From contig NZ_JAAQPH010000003.1 of NCBI RefSeq assembly GCF_011683915.1, forward strand, positions 248,001-312,000: 64,000 bases of DNA, read 5' to 3'. The position numbers were made by a program, and so were the translations under genes. The notes under the pieces are model-generated. The model was not told the DNA's origin and searched no databases. It worked only from the letters and a program-made list of their open reading frames with translations. Each line of letters starts with the position of its first letter. Positions within the stretch are counted from its first letter, which is position 1. Below are positions 25,565-34,770 of the stretch, piece after piece. The stretch comes from Pelagibius litoralis (GTDB lineage: Bacteria; Pseudomonadota; Alphaproteobacteria; Kiloniellales; Kiloniellaceae).

Positions 25565-25576
25565 ATTCGGATCGAA

Positions 25577-26584
25577 ATGCCGATATCGACAGGGACTGGG
25601 GTGACAAGAACCGGGGCAACAAGGACCGGCGCCGTCAACGCCGGCAGCGAAGCCGAAATGGCGGCGCGGGCAGCCTGGCTGCACTTTGTCGGCGGCCTGA
25701 CCCAGAGCGAGGTCGCCAAACGCCTGAACGTTCCCAATACCCGGGCACATCGCTACATCGCCCGTGCCCAGAGCGAAGGGCTGGTCCGCGTCTTCGTGGA
25801 CATCGAATCGGCTGATTGCGTCGCCCTGGAAACACAGTTGATGGCGGCCTACGGGCTTTCGGTCTGCCGCGTGGCCATGGAGGCCCCGGAAAGCGGCCCG
25901 CTGCCGCTGCGCGCCCTCAGCGCCATCGGCGGCGACTATCTGATGCAGACCGTGGCCGCCGGCGCCCATGAGGTGATCGGCGTCGGCCATGGCCGCACCA
26001 TCGCCGCCTCGGTCGATGCCATGGGCCGGACACCGGGCGAGAACATCCGCTTTGTCTCCATGCTCGGCGGCCTGACCCGCAGCTACGCCGCCAATCCCTA
26101 CGACGTGATCCACAACCTGGCCCGCAAGACCAAGGCCGAGGCCTACCTGATGCCGGCGCCGCTGTTTGCGAACTCCGCCGAGGACAAACAGGTGATGATG
26201 GGCCAGTCCGGCCTGGCGGCGACCATGGACTTGATCGCCAAGGCCTCTCTGGTGGTCGTCGGGATCGGCGACATGGACAGCTCGGGCGGCGGCGCCTCGG
26301 CGGATGCGCTGGACGGGCCGGACGCCATCGCCGAACTCAGCCGCCTGGGCGCAGCGGCGGAAATTCTCGGCCAGTTCCTGACCGCCGAGGGAACCATCCT
26401 GGCGACCCCCTACGACAGGCGGGTCATGGCCCCGGCGCTGGAAAGCCTGCGCGGCCGCGAAGTCGTCGCCATTGCCGGCGGCGAGAGCAAGGTCGACGCC
26501 ATTCGCGCGGCGCTGCGCAGCGAAATGCTGACTGGACTGATTATCGACGAGGCAACTGCTCGACGCCTTGTCGAAGCGCTGTAA
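25577..26584 (+). CDS. SorC/DeoR-family sugar-binding transcriptional regulator
   Basis: A 335-residue regulator. The HTH near residues 35-65 reads LTQSEVAKRLNVPNTRAHRYIARAQSEGLVRV. The C-terminal phosphosugar-binding domain shows VIGVGHGRTIAASV and SLVVVGIGDM. This is the SorC/EryD/LsrR class, which sense a phosphorylated sugar or polyol. It heads an operon of a carbohydrate ABC importer, an FGGY kinase and a GlpD-like dehydrogenase, so the likely inducer is a pathway intermediate made by the kinase. The first ~20 residues are Thr/Gly-rich and may not be part of the real protein. Confidence 0.87.
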   Translation: MPISTGTGVTRTGATRTGAVNAGSEAEMAARAAWLHFVGGLTQSEVAKRLNVPNTRAHRYIARAQSEGLVRVFVDIESADCVALETQLMAAYGLSVCRVAMEAPESGPLPLRALSAIGGDYLMQTVAAGAHEVIGVGHGRTIAASVDAMGRTPGENIRFVSMLGGLTRSYAANPYDVIHNLARKTKAEAYLMPAPLFANSAEDKQVMMGQSGLAATMDLIAKASLVVVGIGDMDSSGGGASADALDGPDAIAELSRLGAAAEILGQFLTAEGTILATPYDRRVMAPALESLRGREVVAIAGGESKVDAIRAALRSEMLTGLIIDEATARRLVEAL

Positions 26585-26636
26585 GCCGGAGCCTCGGCTG
26601 CAGACCCAAAAAGAAGAGCAAAACGGGAGGAACACA

Positions 26637-28079
26637 ATGTACGAGAAAGAAAAAGATCTCATAGACGCGTTCCGCCGGGGGCAGATGAGCCGCCGGAATA
26701 TGATCCGCGGCCTCGGCGCTCTCGGCGTCTCCGCCGCCACCGCCGGGGTTCTGGTGAACATGGTCTCGACCCAGGCCATGGCTGCCGATTTCGATTGGAA
26801 AAAGCATGCCGGCACCGGCGTGAAGCTGCTGCTGAACAAGCACCCCTATACCGATGCGATGATCGCCAACCTGGAGAACTTCAAGGCCCTCACCGGCATG
26901 GAAGTGAGCTATGACGTTTTCCCCGAGGACGTCTATTTCGACAAGGTGACAGCGGCGCTTTCCTCGCGCTCCAGCGAATACGACGCCTTCATGACCGGCG
27001 CCTATATGACCTGGACCTACGGGCCCGCCGGTTGGATTCCCGACCTCAACGAGTGGATCCAGGACGACAGCAAGACCTCTCCCACCTACAACTGGGACGA
27101 CATGCTGGAGGGCGTGCGCAAGTCCTGCGCCTGGAACGGCCAGCCCGGCGGCGAGCTCGGCTCCGACGATGCCAAGCAGTGGTGCATTCCCTGGGGTTAC
27201 GAGCAGAACAACCTGGCCTACAACGCCGACATGCTGAAGCAGATCGGCGCCAAGGTGCCGACCAACATGTCGGAACTGATGGAGGTTGCCGCCAAGGCGA
27301 CCAAGGACATCGACGGCGCCTATGGCATCGGTGTGCGCGGCTCGCGAAGCTGGGCGACGATTCATCCGGGCTTCCTCTCGGCCTATGCCAACTTCGGCGA
27401 GAAGGACCTGAATCTCGCCGGCGACGGCAAGCTCTCGGCGGCGATGAACACCGCCAGCTCGAAGGCCTTCCACGCCGACTGGGTGAAGATGATCCAGGAC
27501 AGCGGCGCGGCGGACTGGTCGTCCCACACCTGGTATCAGGTCGGCACCGACCTGGGCGCCGGCAAGTCGGCGATGATCTTCGATGCCGACATCCTGGGTT
27601 ACTTCATGAACGGCGGCGACAATGCCATGGCGGGCAAGCTGGCCTATGCGCCCTTCGCCGCCAACCCGGCCGCTTCGGCACCGACGCCCAACATCTGGAT
27701 CTGGTCGCTGTCGATGTCCAACTTCTCCCAGAAGAAGGACGCTGCCTGGTACTTCATGCAGTGGGCCTCCGGCCCCGAGCACGGCCTCTTCGGCGCCACC
27801 AAGATGGACTTCGTCAATCCCGTGCGCGAATCGGTCTGGGCCGACAGCGGCTTCCGCAAGCGGCTGGACGAAAGCTATCCCGGCTATGTCGCGATGCACG
27901 ATGTCTCCGCGCCCGGCGCCAGCATCAAGTTCACGGCACAGCCGCTGTTCTTCGATCTGACGACGGAGTGGGCATCGAGCCTGCAGAAGATGGTGGCCAA
28001 GGAACTGCCGGTCGACGAAGGCCTCGATCAGCTTGCGGCCTCGGTGGACCGTCAGTTGAAGGACGCCGGCCTCGGCTGA
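26637..28079 (+). CDS. Carbohydrate ABC importer substrate-binding protein with Tat signal
   Basis: A 480-residue family-1-type binding protein. An unusually long N-terminus ends in a Tat motif MSRRNMIRGLG (twin Arg 19-20) and a hydrophobic stretch, with cleavage near AMAAD (about residue 50). The mature part begins KLLLNKHPYTDAMIANLENF, a form typical of sugar and polyol binding proteins. GGGAGG lies just upstream of the ATG. It is first of the import genes; two permeases and two ATPases follow, the same set as the rhizobial glycerol importer GlpVPQST. Tat export suggests it folds before export. Confidence 0.87.
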   Translation: MYEKEKDLIDAFRRGQMSRRNMIRGLGALGVSAATAGVLVNMVSTQAMAADFDWKKHAGTGVKLLLNKHPYTDAMIANLENFKALTGMEVSYDVFPEDVYFDKVTAALSSRSSEYDAFMTGAYMTWTYGPAGWIPDLNEWIQDDSKTSPTYNWDDMLEGVRKSCAWNGQPGGELGSDDAKQWCIPWGYEQNNLAYNADMLKQIGAKVPTNMSELMEVAAKATKDIDGAYGIGVRGSRSWATIHPGFLSAYANFGEKDLNLAGDGKLSAAMNTASSKAFHADWVKMIQDSGAADWSSHTWYQVGTDLGAGKSAMIFDADILGYFMNGGDNAMAGKLAYAPFAANPAASAPTPNIWIWSLSMSNFSQKKDAAWYFMQWASGPEHGLFGATKMDFVNPVRESVWADSGFRKRLDESYPGYVAMHDVSAPGASIKFTAQPLFFDLTTEWASSLQKMVAKELPVDEGLDQLAASVDRQLKDAGLG

Positions 28080-28145
28080 ACCTGAGCCAGCGGCCTGCCG
28101 TCTCGCGGTGGGCCGCTGCTCTCTCTTCTTCGAAGGATGATCGCC

Positions 28146-29069
28146 ATGGCGACGGCGAGCGACACCTCCATACCCAGGCGCCGTTTTTCGGTCTCGCGCC
28201 GGGTGCTGCCCTACCTGCTGAGCCTGCCGGCTCTGCTGGTCTGCATCGCCATCCTGGTGCCTTTCTTCACCGCGGTCTTCTACTCGCTGCAGCGTTTCCG
28301 GCTGTCCCAGCCCTGGAACCGCGGCATGAATTGGGGCGAGAACTACCTGAATTTTCTCTCCGACCCGGACTTCTGGAACACGCTGCAGGTCTCGCTGACC
28401 TACGCCTTCCTGACGGTCGGGCTGGAACTGCTGCTGGGTCTGGGCATCGCGCTGCTGCTGAAGAAGCGCAGCCGGCTCAACAATTTCATCTCCATCATGC
28501 TGCTGATGCCGCTGATGACCGCGCCTGCGCTCGCGGCCCTGATGTGGAAGCTGATGACCAACCCGAACTTCGGCATCCTCAGCTACTTCGCCGCACAGCT
28601 CGGCTTTCCCGATTTCCGCTGGGGTTCTTCGCCGGACACCGCCCTCTTCACGGTGCTGCTGGTCGACATCTGGGTCTATACGCCCTTCATCATGATCCTG
28701 CTGCTGGCCGGCCTGCGCTCCCTGCCGACCCAGCCTTTCGAAGCGGCGGCGCTGGACGGCGTGCCGCGCGTCCAGCAGTTCTGGCGCATCACCCTGCCGA
28801 TGCTGACCCCCTATATCCTCACCGCCTCGCTGTTCCGCCTGCTCGATTCGATCCAGCAGTTCGACATCATCTATGCGCTGACCCAGGGCGGGCCGGGCGA
28901 TACCCTGATGGTGTTCCAGGTCGAGGCCTATCTGAACTTTTTCCAGTCGATGAATGTCGGCCGCTCGGCGGCGCTGCTGATGATCCTCTGGGTCATCACC
29001 TATTTCCTGTCGAACATCTTCATCAAGAACTGGCTGCGCCTGCGCGAACGCGCGCGCGGGGAGGCCTGA
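28146..29069 (+). CDS. Carbohydrate ABC importer permease, MalF-like
   Basis: A 307-residue permease with six predicted helices; the first is YLLSLPALLVCIAILVPFF. The coupling loop EAAALDGVPRVQQFWRITLPMLTPY is intact. I chose the ATG at 28146, which has AAGGA at a suitable distance; the ATG at 28137 abuts the same AAGG and is too close. It is the MalF/UgpA-type partner of the next gene. Confidence 0.88.
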   Translation: MATASDTSIPRRRFSVSRRVLPYLLSLPALLVCIAILVPFFTAVFYSLQRFRLSQPWNRGMNWGENYLNFLSDPDFWNTLQVSLTYAFLTVGLELLLGLGIALLLKKRSRLNNFISIMLLMPLMTAPALAALMWKLMTNPNFGILSYFAAQLGFPDFRWGSSPDTALFTVLLVDIWVYTPFIMILLLAGLRSLPTQPFEAAALDGVPRVQQFWRITLPMLTPYILTASLFRLLDSIQQFDIIYALTQGGPGDTLMVFQVEAYLNFFQSMNVGRSAALLMILWVITYFLSNIFIKNWLRLRERARGEA

Positions 29070-29072
29070 ACC

Positions 29073-29930
29073 ATGGATCACATGTCACCGGTCGAGAAAG
29101 GGCTGCGGGGCATCGCCCTAAGCGCCGTGGTGTTGTTCTTCATGTTCCCGATCTTCTGGATCGTGCTGATGAGCCTGCAGACCAACGAGACCATTCTGCG
29201 CAGCCCGCCCTCCATGGTCTTCGAGCCGACCTTCCGCAACTACATTGCCATCGTTACCGGCAAGCTCGATTCCAATGTCGCTTCCATGGACATCACCTTC
29301 ATGCGCAACCTCTGGAATTCGATCCTGCTGTCGGCCGGCTCGGTCGCCGTGGCACTGCTGCTGGGCGTGCCCGCCGCCTACGCCTTCGCGCGGCATAAGT
29401 TCCGCGGTTCCGAGGAAGTCGCCTTTACCCTGCTGTCCTTCCGCTTCGCCCCGCCGCTGCTGGTGCTGTTGCCGCTGTCGCTCTACTTCCAGCAGATCGG
29501 CCTGGCCAACACCTACATCGGCCTCATCTGGGTCTATCAGCTGATCTGCCTGCCGCTGATCCTCTGGATCGTGCGCGGCTACTTCGAGGATATCAGCCCG
29601 GACCTGGAGCATGCCTACCGCATCGCCGGGCATTCCTGGCTGTCGACCTTCCGGCGCATCGCCCTGCCGCTGGCCGGGCCGGGCATCGCCGCCGCCGGCC
29701 TGCTGGCCTTCATCTTCGCCTGGAACAACTTCATCTTCGCCCTGGTGCTGGCCTCCGCCGACAAGCAGCCGGTGACCGTCGGTGCGCTCGCCTTCGTCAC
29801 CGCCTCCGGCATCCAGTACGGGCAGATCGCCGCGGCCATCGTGCTTTCCATCGCGCCGACCCTGGCGCTTGCCCTCTATGCCCAGCGCTACCTCGTCGAG
29901 GGCCTGTCGCTCGGTGCGGTGAAAGGTTAG
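29073..29930 (+). CDS. Carbohydrate ABC importer permease, MalG-like
   Basis: A 285-residue permease, six helices, with first segment FFMFPIFWIVLMSLQT and coupling loop HAYRIAGHSWLSTFRRIALPLAGPG. In this loop the usual EAA reads EHAYRIAG. GGGGAGG precedes the start. It is separated by three bases from the MalF-like gene, forming the permease pair. Confidence 0.88.
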   Translation: MDHMSPVEKGLRGIALSAVVLFFMFPIFWIVLMSLQTNETILRSPPSMVFEPTFRNYIAIVTGKLDSNVASMDITFMRNLWNSILLSAGSVAVALLLGVPAAYAFARHKFRGSEEVAFTLLSFRFAPPLLVLLPLSLYFQQIGLANTYIGLIWVYQLICLPLILWIVRGYFEDISPDLEHAYRIAGHSWLSTFRRIALPLAGPGIAAAGLLAFIFAWNNFIFALVLASADKQPVTVGALAFVTASGIQYGQIAAAIVLSIAPTLALALYAQRYLVEGLSLGAVKG

Positions 29931-29933
29931 GCC

Positions 29934-31046
29934 ATGCCCGAACTGCGCATCGAGAACCTCACCAAACGCTTCAAGAACGAGACCGTTCTTGACGGCGTTT
30001 CCTTCACCGTGGCCGAAGGCGAAACGACAATCCTCTTCGGGCCCTCCGGCGCCGGCAAGACCGTGCTGCTGCGCTGCATCGCCGGGGCCGTCGATCCGGA
30101 GGAGGGGCGCATTACCATCGGCGGTAACGACATCAGCGATGTGCCGCCGGAGCACCGCGGCATCGGCATGGCCTTTCAGAACTTCGCCCTCTTCCCGCAT
30201 ATGACGGCCTTCGACAACATCGCGAGCCCGCTGACCGCGCGGCGCTGGTCGCGCGAAAAGATCCAGGAAGGCGTCGAGCAGGTGGCAAAGCTGCTGAAGA
30301 TCGGCCATGTGCTGAGCCATCCGCCGCGCGCCCTCTCCAACGGCCAGAAGCAGCGCACCGCCCTGGCCCGCGCTTTGGCAGCCTCGCCCGAAATCCTGTT
30401 GCTCGACGACCCGCTGCGCAATGTCGATGCCAAGCTGCGCTTTGAGATGCGCCTGGAACTGCCGCGCCTCTTGGCCGACCAGGGTGCCACCGTGATCTAC
30501 GTTACCCAGGATTACAAAGAGGCCATGGCGCTGGGCGACCGCATCGCCGTGCTGTCGGGCGGACGGATCGCCCAGATCGGCACGCCGGAGGATATCTATC
30601 GCCGGCCCGCCTCGGTCGAGATCGCCCGCCACTTCGGCGATCCGACCATAAATCTTCTGGATGTGGTGCCGGAAAAGGACGGCGGCGGCGTCTTCACCCG
30701 CCTTTCCGATCAGCGGGTCCCCCTGGACAGCGGACTGGAGGCGGCGGTGGGCAGGGACTGCGTCCTTGGCCTGCGGCCCGAGGCCCTGCGCTTCTCCGAC
30801 AGTCCGGACGGAATCCCGGTTGAGATCGAGGCCGAGACGCCCTTCAACGAGAAGACCGTGACCCTGGTGGTGACCGCGCGAAAACGTGAGATCCTGATCT
30901 CGCGGCCCGCCGGCACAGCGGCGCCGGGCAGCGGCACTGCGCGCATCGAAGTCGATGCGACCGATGCCCTGCTGTTCGACCGGGCAACCCAGGAAAGGAT
31001 CGCCCCGCAGCATCGCGGTGGCGGAAAGAGCGAGGCCGCGGCATGA
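29934..31046 (+). CDS. ABC importer ATP-binding protein, first of two
   Basis: A 370-residue UgpC/MalK-type ATPase with Walker A GPSGAGKTV, Q-loop QNFALFPHMTAF, Walker B ILLLDDPLRNVD and a C-terminal OB/TOBE region. Two differences from consensus stand out: the signature reads LSNGQKQRTALARAL (the usual second Gly is Asn), and the switch histidine position reads VTQDYKEAM, with Gln for His. Together with the next gene it should form a heterodimer in which one ATP site is altered. This two-ATPase arrangement is known from the rhizobial glycerol importer (GlpS/GlpT). Confidence 0.87.
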   Translation: MPELRIENLTKRFKNETVLDGVSFTVAEGETTILFGPSGAGKTVLLRCIAGAVDPEEGRITIGGNDISDVPPEHRGIGMAFQNFALFPHMTAFDNIASPLTARRWSREKIQEGVEQVAKLLKIGHVLSHPPRALSNGQKQRTALARALAASPEILLLDDPLRNVDAKLRFEMRLELPRLLADQGATVIYVTQDYKEAMALGDRIAVLSGGRIAQIGTPEDIYRRPASVEIARHFGDPTINLLDVVPEKDGGGVFTRLSDQRVPLDSGLEAAVGRDCVLGLRPEALRFSDSPDGIPVEIEAETPFNEKTVTLVVTARKREILISRPAGTAAPGSGTARIEVDATDALLFDRATQERIAPQHRGGGKSEAAA

Positions 31047-32170
31047 GCAAGGCAATGCTGAATCTGCAAGCCGTGGACAAGTTCTACAATCCCGGCAGCG
31101 TCCACGAGGTGCATGCCGTGCAGGGCCTGGACATGGCCGTGGCGGAGGGCGAGATCGTTGCTCTGCTCGGCTCCTCGGGCTGCGGCAAGACCTCGACCCT
31201 GCGGATGATCGCCGGCTTCGAGGAAGTCTCGAAGGGTTCCATACAACTCGCCGGACGCGACATCCATCGCCTGGCGCCGGCCAAGCGCAATGTCGCCATG
31301 GCCTTTGAAGGCTACTCCCTCTATCCCCCGCTGACCGTGCAGGAAAACATCGCCTTCGCCCTGAAGTCCCAGTCCCTCGCCAAAGACGCGGTTGCACGGC
31401 AAGTGGCGGAGATCGCCCAGCTGCTTGAGATCGAGGAAGTGCTCGAGCGCTACCCGAGTTCGATCTCCGGCGGGCAACAGCAAAGGGTAAGCCTGGGGCG
31501 CGCCCTCATCCGCAGCGCCGACCTGCACCTGCTCGACGAGCCCATGGGTCAGCTCGAACCGCAGCTGCGCGCGTTGCTGCGCGGGCGCATCAAACATTTC
31601 ATCAAAGAGCGCGGCCTGACCGCGATCCTGGTCACCCACGACCAGACCGAGGCCAATGCCCTGGCGGACCGCATCGCCGTGATGGAAGAAGGCGTGCTGC
31701 AGCAGTTCGATACGCCGGCGAATCTCAAAAACCGCCCCGCCAACCTCTTTACCGGCGCCTTCATCGGGGAGCCGCCGATGAATGTCTTCGATGCCGAGGT
31801 GCGCAGCGAAGCCGGGCGGCTTGTCTTCGGGCTCGGCGGCGGCGTCACCCTCGACTATGCGGAGAACGAGTTCTCTCTGGCGCTGCGGGCCGCCCTCCTA
31901 AAGAAGCCGCAGGTCACCATCGGCGTGCGGCCCCATGCGGTCCGCATCACCGATGAAGGGGCAAAAGCCGAGATCACGGCCAATCAATGGCTCGGCGATC
32001 AAACCCACATTGCGGCGCGCTTTGCCGGCGGCGCCATCGTCTCGGTCGAACACGACCGCACGCGCTATGCAAAGGGCGAGACCATCGGTGTCGCCCTGGC
32101 CTCGGAAGACCTCCACGTCTTCGACACGCGAAGCGGCATGGCCATCAGTCATGGCGGAGCTTTGGCATGA
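31043..32170 (+). CDS. ABC importer ATP-binding protein, second of two
   Basis: A 375-residue UgpC/MalK-type ATPase overlapping the first by ATGA. Walker A is GSSGCGKTS, the signature ISGGQQQRVSLGRAL, Walker B LHLLDEPMGQLEP and the switch VTHDQTEANAL with the canonical His. The Q-loop position reads FEGYSLYPPLTV with Glu instead of Gln. The usual LDA D-loop reads LEP. With the first ATPase this suggests asymmetric sites in the transporter. Confidence 0.87.
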   Translation: MSKAMLNLQAVDKFYNPGSVHEVHAVQGLDMAVAEGEIVALLGSSGCGKTSTLRMIAGFEEVSKGSIQLAGRDIHRLAPAKRNVAMAFEGYSLYPPLTVQENIAFALKSQSLAKDAVARQVAEIAQLLEIEEVLERYPSSISGGQQQRVSLGRALIRSADLHLLDEPMGQLEPQLRALLRGRIKHFIKERGLTAILVTHDQTEANALADRIAVMEEGVLQQFDTPANLKNRPANLFTGAFIGEPPMNVFDAEVRSEAGRLVFGLGGGVTLDYAENEFSLALRAALLKKPQVTIGVRPHAVRITDEGAKAEITANQWLGDQTHIAARFAGGAIVSVEHDRTRYAKGETIGVALASEDLHVFDTRSGMAISHGGALA

Positions 32171-33726
32171 AGCAGGACATCCTGATCGGTGTGGACGCCG
32201 GCACCTCTGTGATCAAGGCGGTCGCCTTCGACCTTGCGGGCCGGCAGATCGCCATGACCAGCCGCCGCAACCACTATGCCACCCTGGCCAACGGCGGCGT
32301 CGAACAGGACATGCGCCGCACCTGGGACGACACGGCCGCGGTCCTGCGCGAACTGGGCGAGAAGATCGACGCCCTGGCCGGGCGCGCCCTGGCGCTCTCC
32401 GTCACCGGCCAGGGCGACGGCTGCTGGCTGATCGACGCCGAGGGCATCCCGGTTCATGACGGCTGGCTCTGGCTCGACGCCCGCGCGGCGGCAGAGGCCC
32501 GCGACATCGCCGCCTCCGACGGCATCGACCTGATCTATCGCACGACCGGCGCCGGGGTGAATGTCTGCCAGATGCGCACGCATTTGACCTGGATGAAACG
32601 CCACGCACCGGAACTGTTGGACCGCGCCGCGACGGCCCTGCACTGCAAGGACTGGCTTTACTTCAACCTGACGGCCGAGCGCGCCAGCGACCCCACCGAA
32701 GGGGTCTTCACTTTCGGCGACTACCGGACCCGGGACTATTCCGATGCCGTACTGCAGGCCCTGGATCTTGCGGACCTGCGCCACCTGCTGCCCCCCATCG
32801 TCGACGGCGCCGTCACGGCGCACGGCCTGACGGCGCAGGCCGCCGCGGCGACCGGGCTGCCCGCCGGCCTGCCGGTGACGCTGGGCTATGTCGACATCAT
32901 GTGCTGCGCCATGGGGGCGGGCCTTCACGACGCCGCGGTCCGTCCGGGCCTCACCGTGCTCGGCTCCACCGGCATGCACATGCGCTTCGTACCGGACGCC
33001 GGGGCCGTGGTGCTGAACGATGCGCGCTGCGGCTACACCATGGCCTTTCCCGGTCGCGCCTACGCACAGATGCAGACCAACATGGCCGCCACCCTGAACA
33101 TCGACTGGGTCCTGGGCCTGGCCCAGGAGGTATTGGCGAGCGAAGGCGTGGCACGCAGCCTGGATGATCTGCTGAAGGGGCTGGACGACCGTGTCATGGC
33201 CGCCCGCCCCGGCGCGGCGCTCTATCATCCCTATATCTCCTCGGCGGGGGAGCGCGGCCCCTTTGCCGAACCCGCCGCCAGAGCCAGTTTCACCGGCCTG
33301 GACCAGACCACCGGCTGGTTCGACATGGTCCGTGCGGTCTATGACGGCCTCGCCCTGGCGGCGCGCGACTGCTACGCGGCGATGGGGCCGATGCCCGGCG
33401 AGATCCGCCTGACCGGCGGCGCGGCGCGCTCTTCCGGCCTGAAGTCGATCCTCGCTTCAACCTTGAACACGCCGGTGCGCACCGTGGCGCAGGGAGAAGC
33501 CGGCGCCGCCGGTGCGGTGATGATCGCCGCCGTGCAGCAAGGCCTCTATCCCGACATCGCCGCCTGCTCCGAAGCCTGGGTGACGCCGCTGCTGCAGGCG
33601 CCGGAAGCGCCGGACCCGCAGATGACCGGGGTTTATGACGCGCTCTATGAGGCCTATGTCGCAACGCGGCGGACCATGACCCCGGCCTGGGCGGCGATGA
33701 ATACCGCGCGGGGCGTTTTGTCATGA
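32167..33726 (+). CDS. FGGY-family carbohydrate kinase, EryA-like
   Basis: A 519-residue sugar/polyol kinase. The N-terminal phosphate-binding loop is GVDAGTSVIKAVAFDLAG; VTGQGDGCWL and WLDARAAAE follow; the C-terminal ATP site shows LTGGAARSSGLKSIL. The overall pattern is close to my memory of alphaproteobacterial erythritol kinases (EryA), including LHCKDWLYFNLT and YHPYISSAGERGPF. It overlaps the ATPase by ATGA. It should phosphorylate the imported polyol or sugar; the exact substrate is open because the downstream enzymes differ from the known erythritol pathway. Confidence 0.87.
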   Translation: MKQDILIGVDAGTSVIKAVAFDLAGRQIAMTSRRNHYATLANGGVEQDMRRTWDDTAAVLRELGEKIDALAGRALALSVTGQGDGCWLIDAEGIPVHDGWLWLDARAAAEARDIAASDGIDLIYRTTGAGVNVCQMRTHLTWMKRHAPELLDRAATALHCKDWLYFNLTAERASDPTEGVFTFGDYRTRDYSDAVLQALDLADLRHLLPPIVDGAVTAHGLTAQAAAATGLPAGLPVTLGYVDIMCCAMGAGLHDAAVRPGLTVLGSTGMHMRFVPDAGAVVLNDARCGYTMAFPGRAYAQMQTNMAATLNIDWVLGLAQEVLASEGVARSLDDLLKGLDDRVMAARPGAALYHPYISSAGERGPFAEPAARASFTGLDQTTGWFDMVRAVYDGLALAARDCYAAMGPMPGEIRLTGGAARSSGLKSILASTLNTPVRTVAQGEAGAAGAVMIAAVQQGLYPDIAACSEAWVTPLLQAPEAPDPQMTGVYDALYEAYVATRRTMTPAWAAMNTARGVLS

Positions 33727-34763
33727 CCACCGAAGTCGCCATCATCGGCGACCGCTTCATGCTCTCGGCAATGTTCGAGGAGGCCCTGCAGGAGGCCTGC
33801 GGCGGCGCGGTCGTCTGCCGCAGCATAGACCTGCCCTGGCCGGACGAGCCGATGGAACACGGTTATGCCAAGGCCGGCATGGACGGACTGAAGGAATACA
33901 TGGGCGAGCCGGACGACGTGATCGGGCACGTCGGTGCGGCGCCGGTGCTGGTCACCCATCTCGCCCCCCTTTCCGCCTCGATGTTCGCCGCCATGCCGGA
34001 CCTGCGGCTGGTCGCGGTGTCGCGCGGCGGGCCGGTGAACATCGACATGGCGGCGGCGGCGGGCCAGGGCGTCACGGTGGTCAACACGCCCGGGCGCAAC
34101 GCTTCGGCGGTGGCCGAATTCACCATCGGCGCGATCATCGCCGAAACCCGAAATATCACCAAGGGGCACGACGCCCTGCGCCGGGGCGAATACCGCGGCG
34201 ACCTCTACCGCGCCGACGTGACCGGCAAGGAACTTTCCGAGATGACTGTCGGCGTGATCGGCTACGGCAACGTCGGCACCAAGGTGGTGCGGCTGCTGCG
34301 CGCCTTCGGCTGCCGGGTCCTGGTCGCCGATCCCTATGTCCAGCTGTCGCCCGACGATGCGGCCGGCGGCGTGATCATGGCCGGGCTCGACCAGCTCCTC
34401 GCCGAGTCCGATGTCGTGACCCTGCATCCGCGCGTCACCGAAGAGACCCGGGGCATGCTGGACGCCGGGGCCTTCGCCGCCATGAAACCGGAAGCGGTAG
34501 TCATCAACACGGCACGCGGCCCCCTGATGGACTACGATGCGCTCTACGAGGCACTGACCACGGGCCGGCTGCGCGGCGCCATGCTGGAGACCTTCTCCAT
34601 CGAGCCGACGCCGCCCGATTGGCCGCTGCTGCAGTTGCCGAACGTGACCCTGACGCCGCATATCGCCGGGGCCTCGGTGAAGACCGTCCGCATCGCCGCC
34701 ACCAAGGCCGCCGAGGAAGTGCGCCGCTGGATCGCCGGCGAGCCGCCGCTGAACCCCTGTTGA
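33723..34763 (+). CDS. D-isomer 2-hydroxyacid dehydrogenase family protein
   Basis: A 346-residue enzyme of the SerA/phosphoglycerate dehydrogenase type. The NAD-binding fold is VGVIGYGNVGTKVVRLLRAFG. Catalytic positions are Arg in INTARGPLMD, a Glu near ETFSIEP and His in LTPHIAGAS. The substrate-binding domain is N-terminal and C-terminal segments flank the NAD domain. It overlaps the kinase gene by ATGA. In a kinase/GlpD/aldolase operon it may reduce a keto acid or oxidise a hydroxy acid formed from the aldolase product. Confidence 0.85.
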   Translation: MTTEVAIIGDRFMLSAMFEEALQEACGGAVVCRSIDLPWPDEPMEHGYAKAGMDGLKEYMGEPDDVIGHVGAAPVLVTHLAPLSASMFAAMPDLRLVAVSRGGPVNIDMAAAAGQGVTVVNTPGRNASAVAEFTIGAIIAETRNITKGHDALRRGEYRGDLYRADVTGKELSEMTVGVIGYGNVGTKVVRLLRAFGCRVLVADPYVQLSPDDAAGGVIMAGLDQLLAESDVVTLHPRVTEETRGMLDAGAFAAMKPEAVVINTARGPLMDYDALYEALTTGRLRGAMLETFSIEPTPPDWPLLQLPNVTLTPHIAGASVKTVRIAATKAAEEVRRWIAGEPPLNPC

Positions 34764-34770
34764 GCGCCAA

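Noticed and set aside
26541-29081. Minus-strand open frame of about 846 codons opposite the substrate-binding protein and permease genes
   Set aside because: It mirrors the codons of two certain transporter genes and contains His/Gln/Arg-rich low-complexity sequence without any motif.
29118-31397. Minus-strand open frame of about 759 codons opposite permease and ATPase genes
   Set aside because: Same reason: opposite-strand shadow of well supported genes in high-GC DNA.
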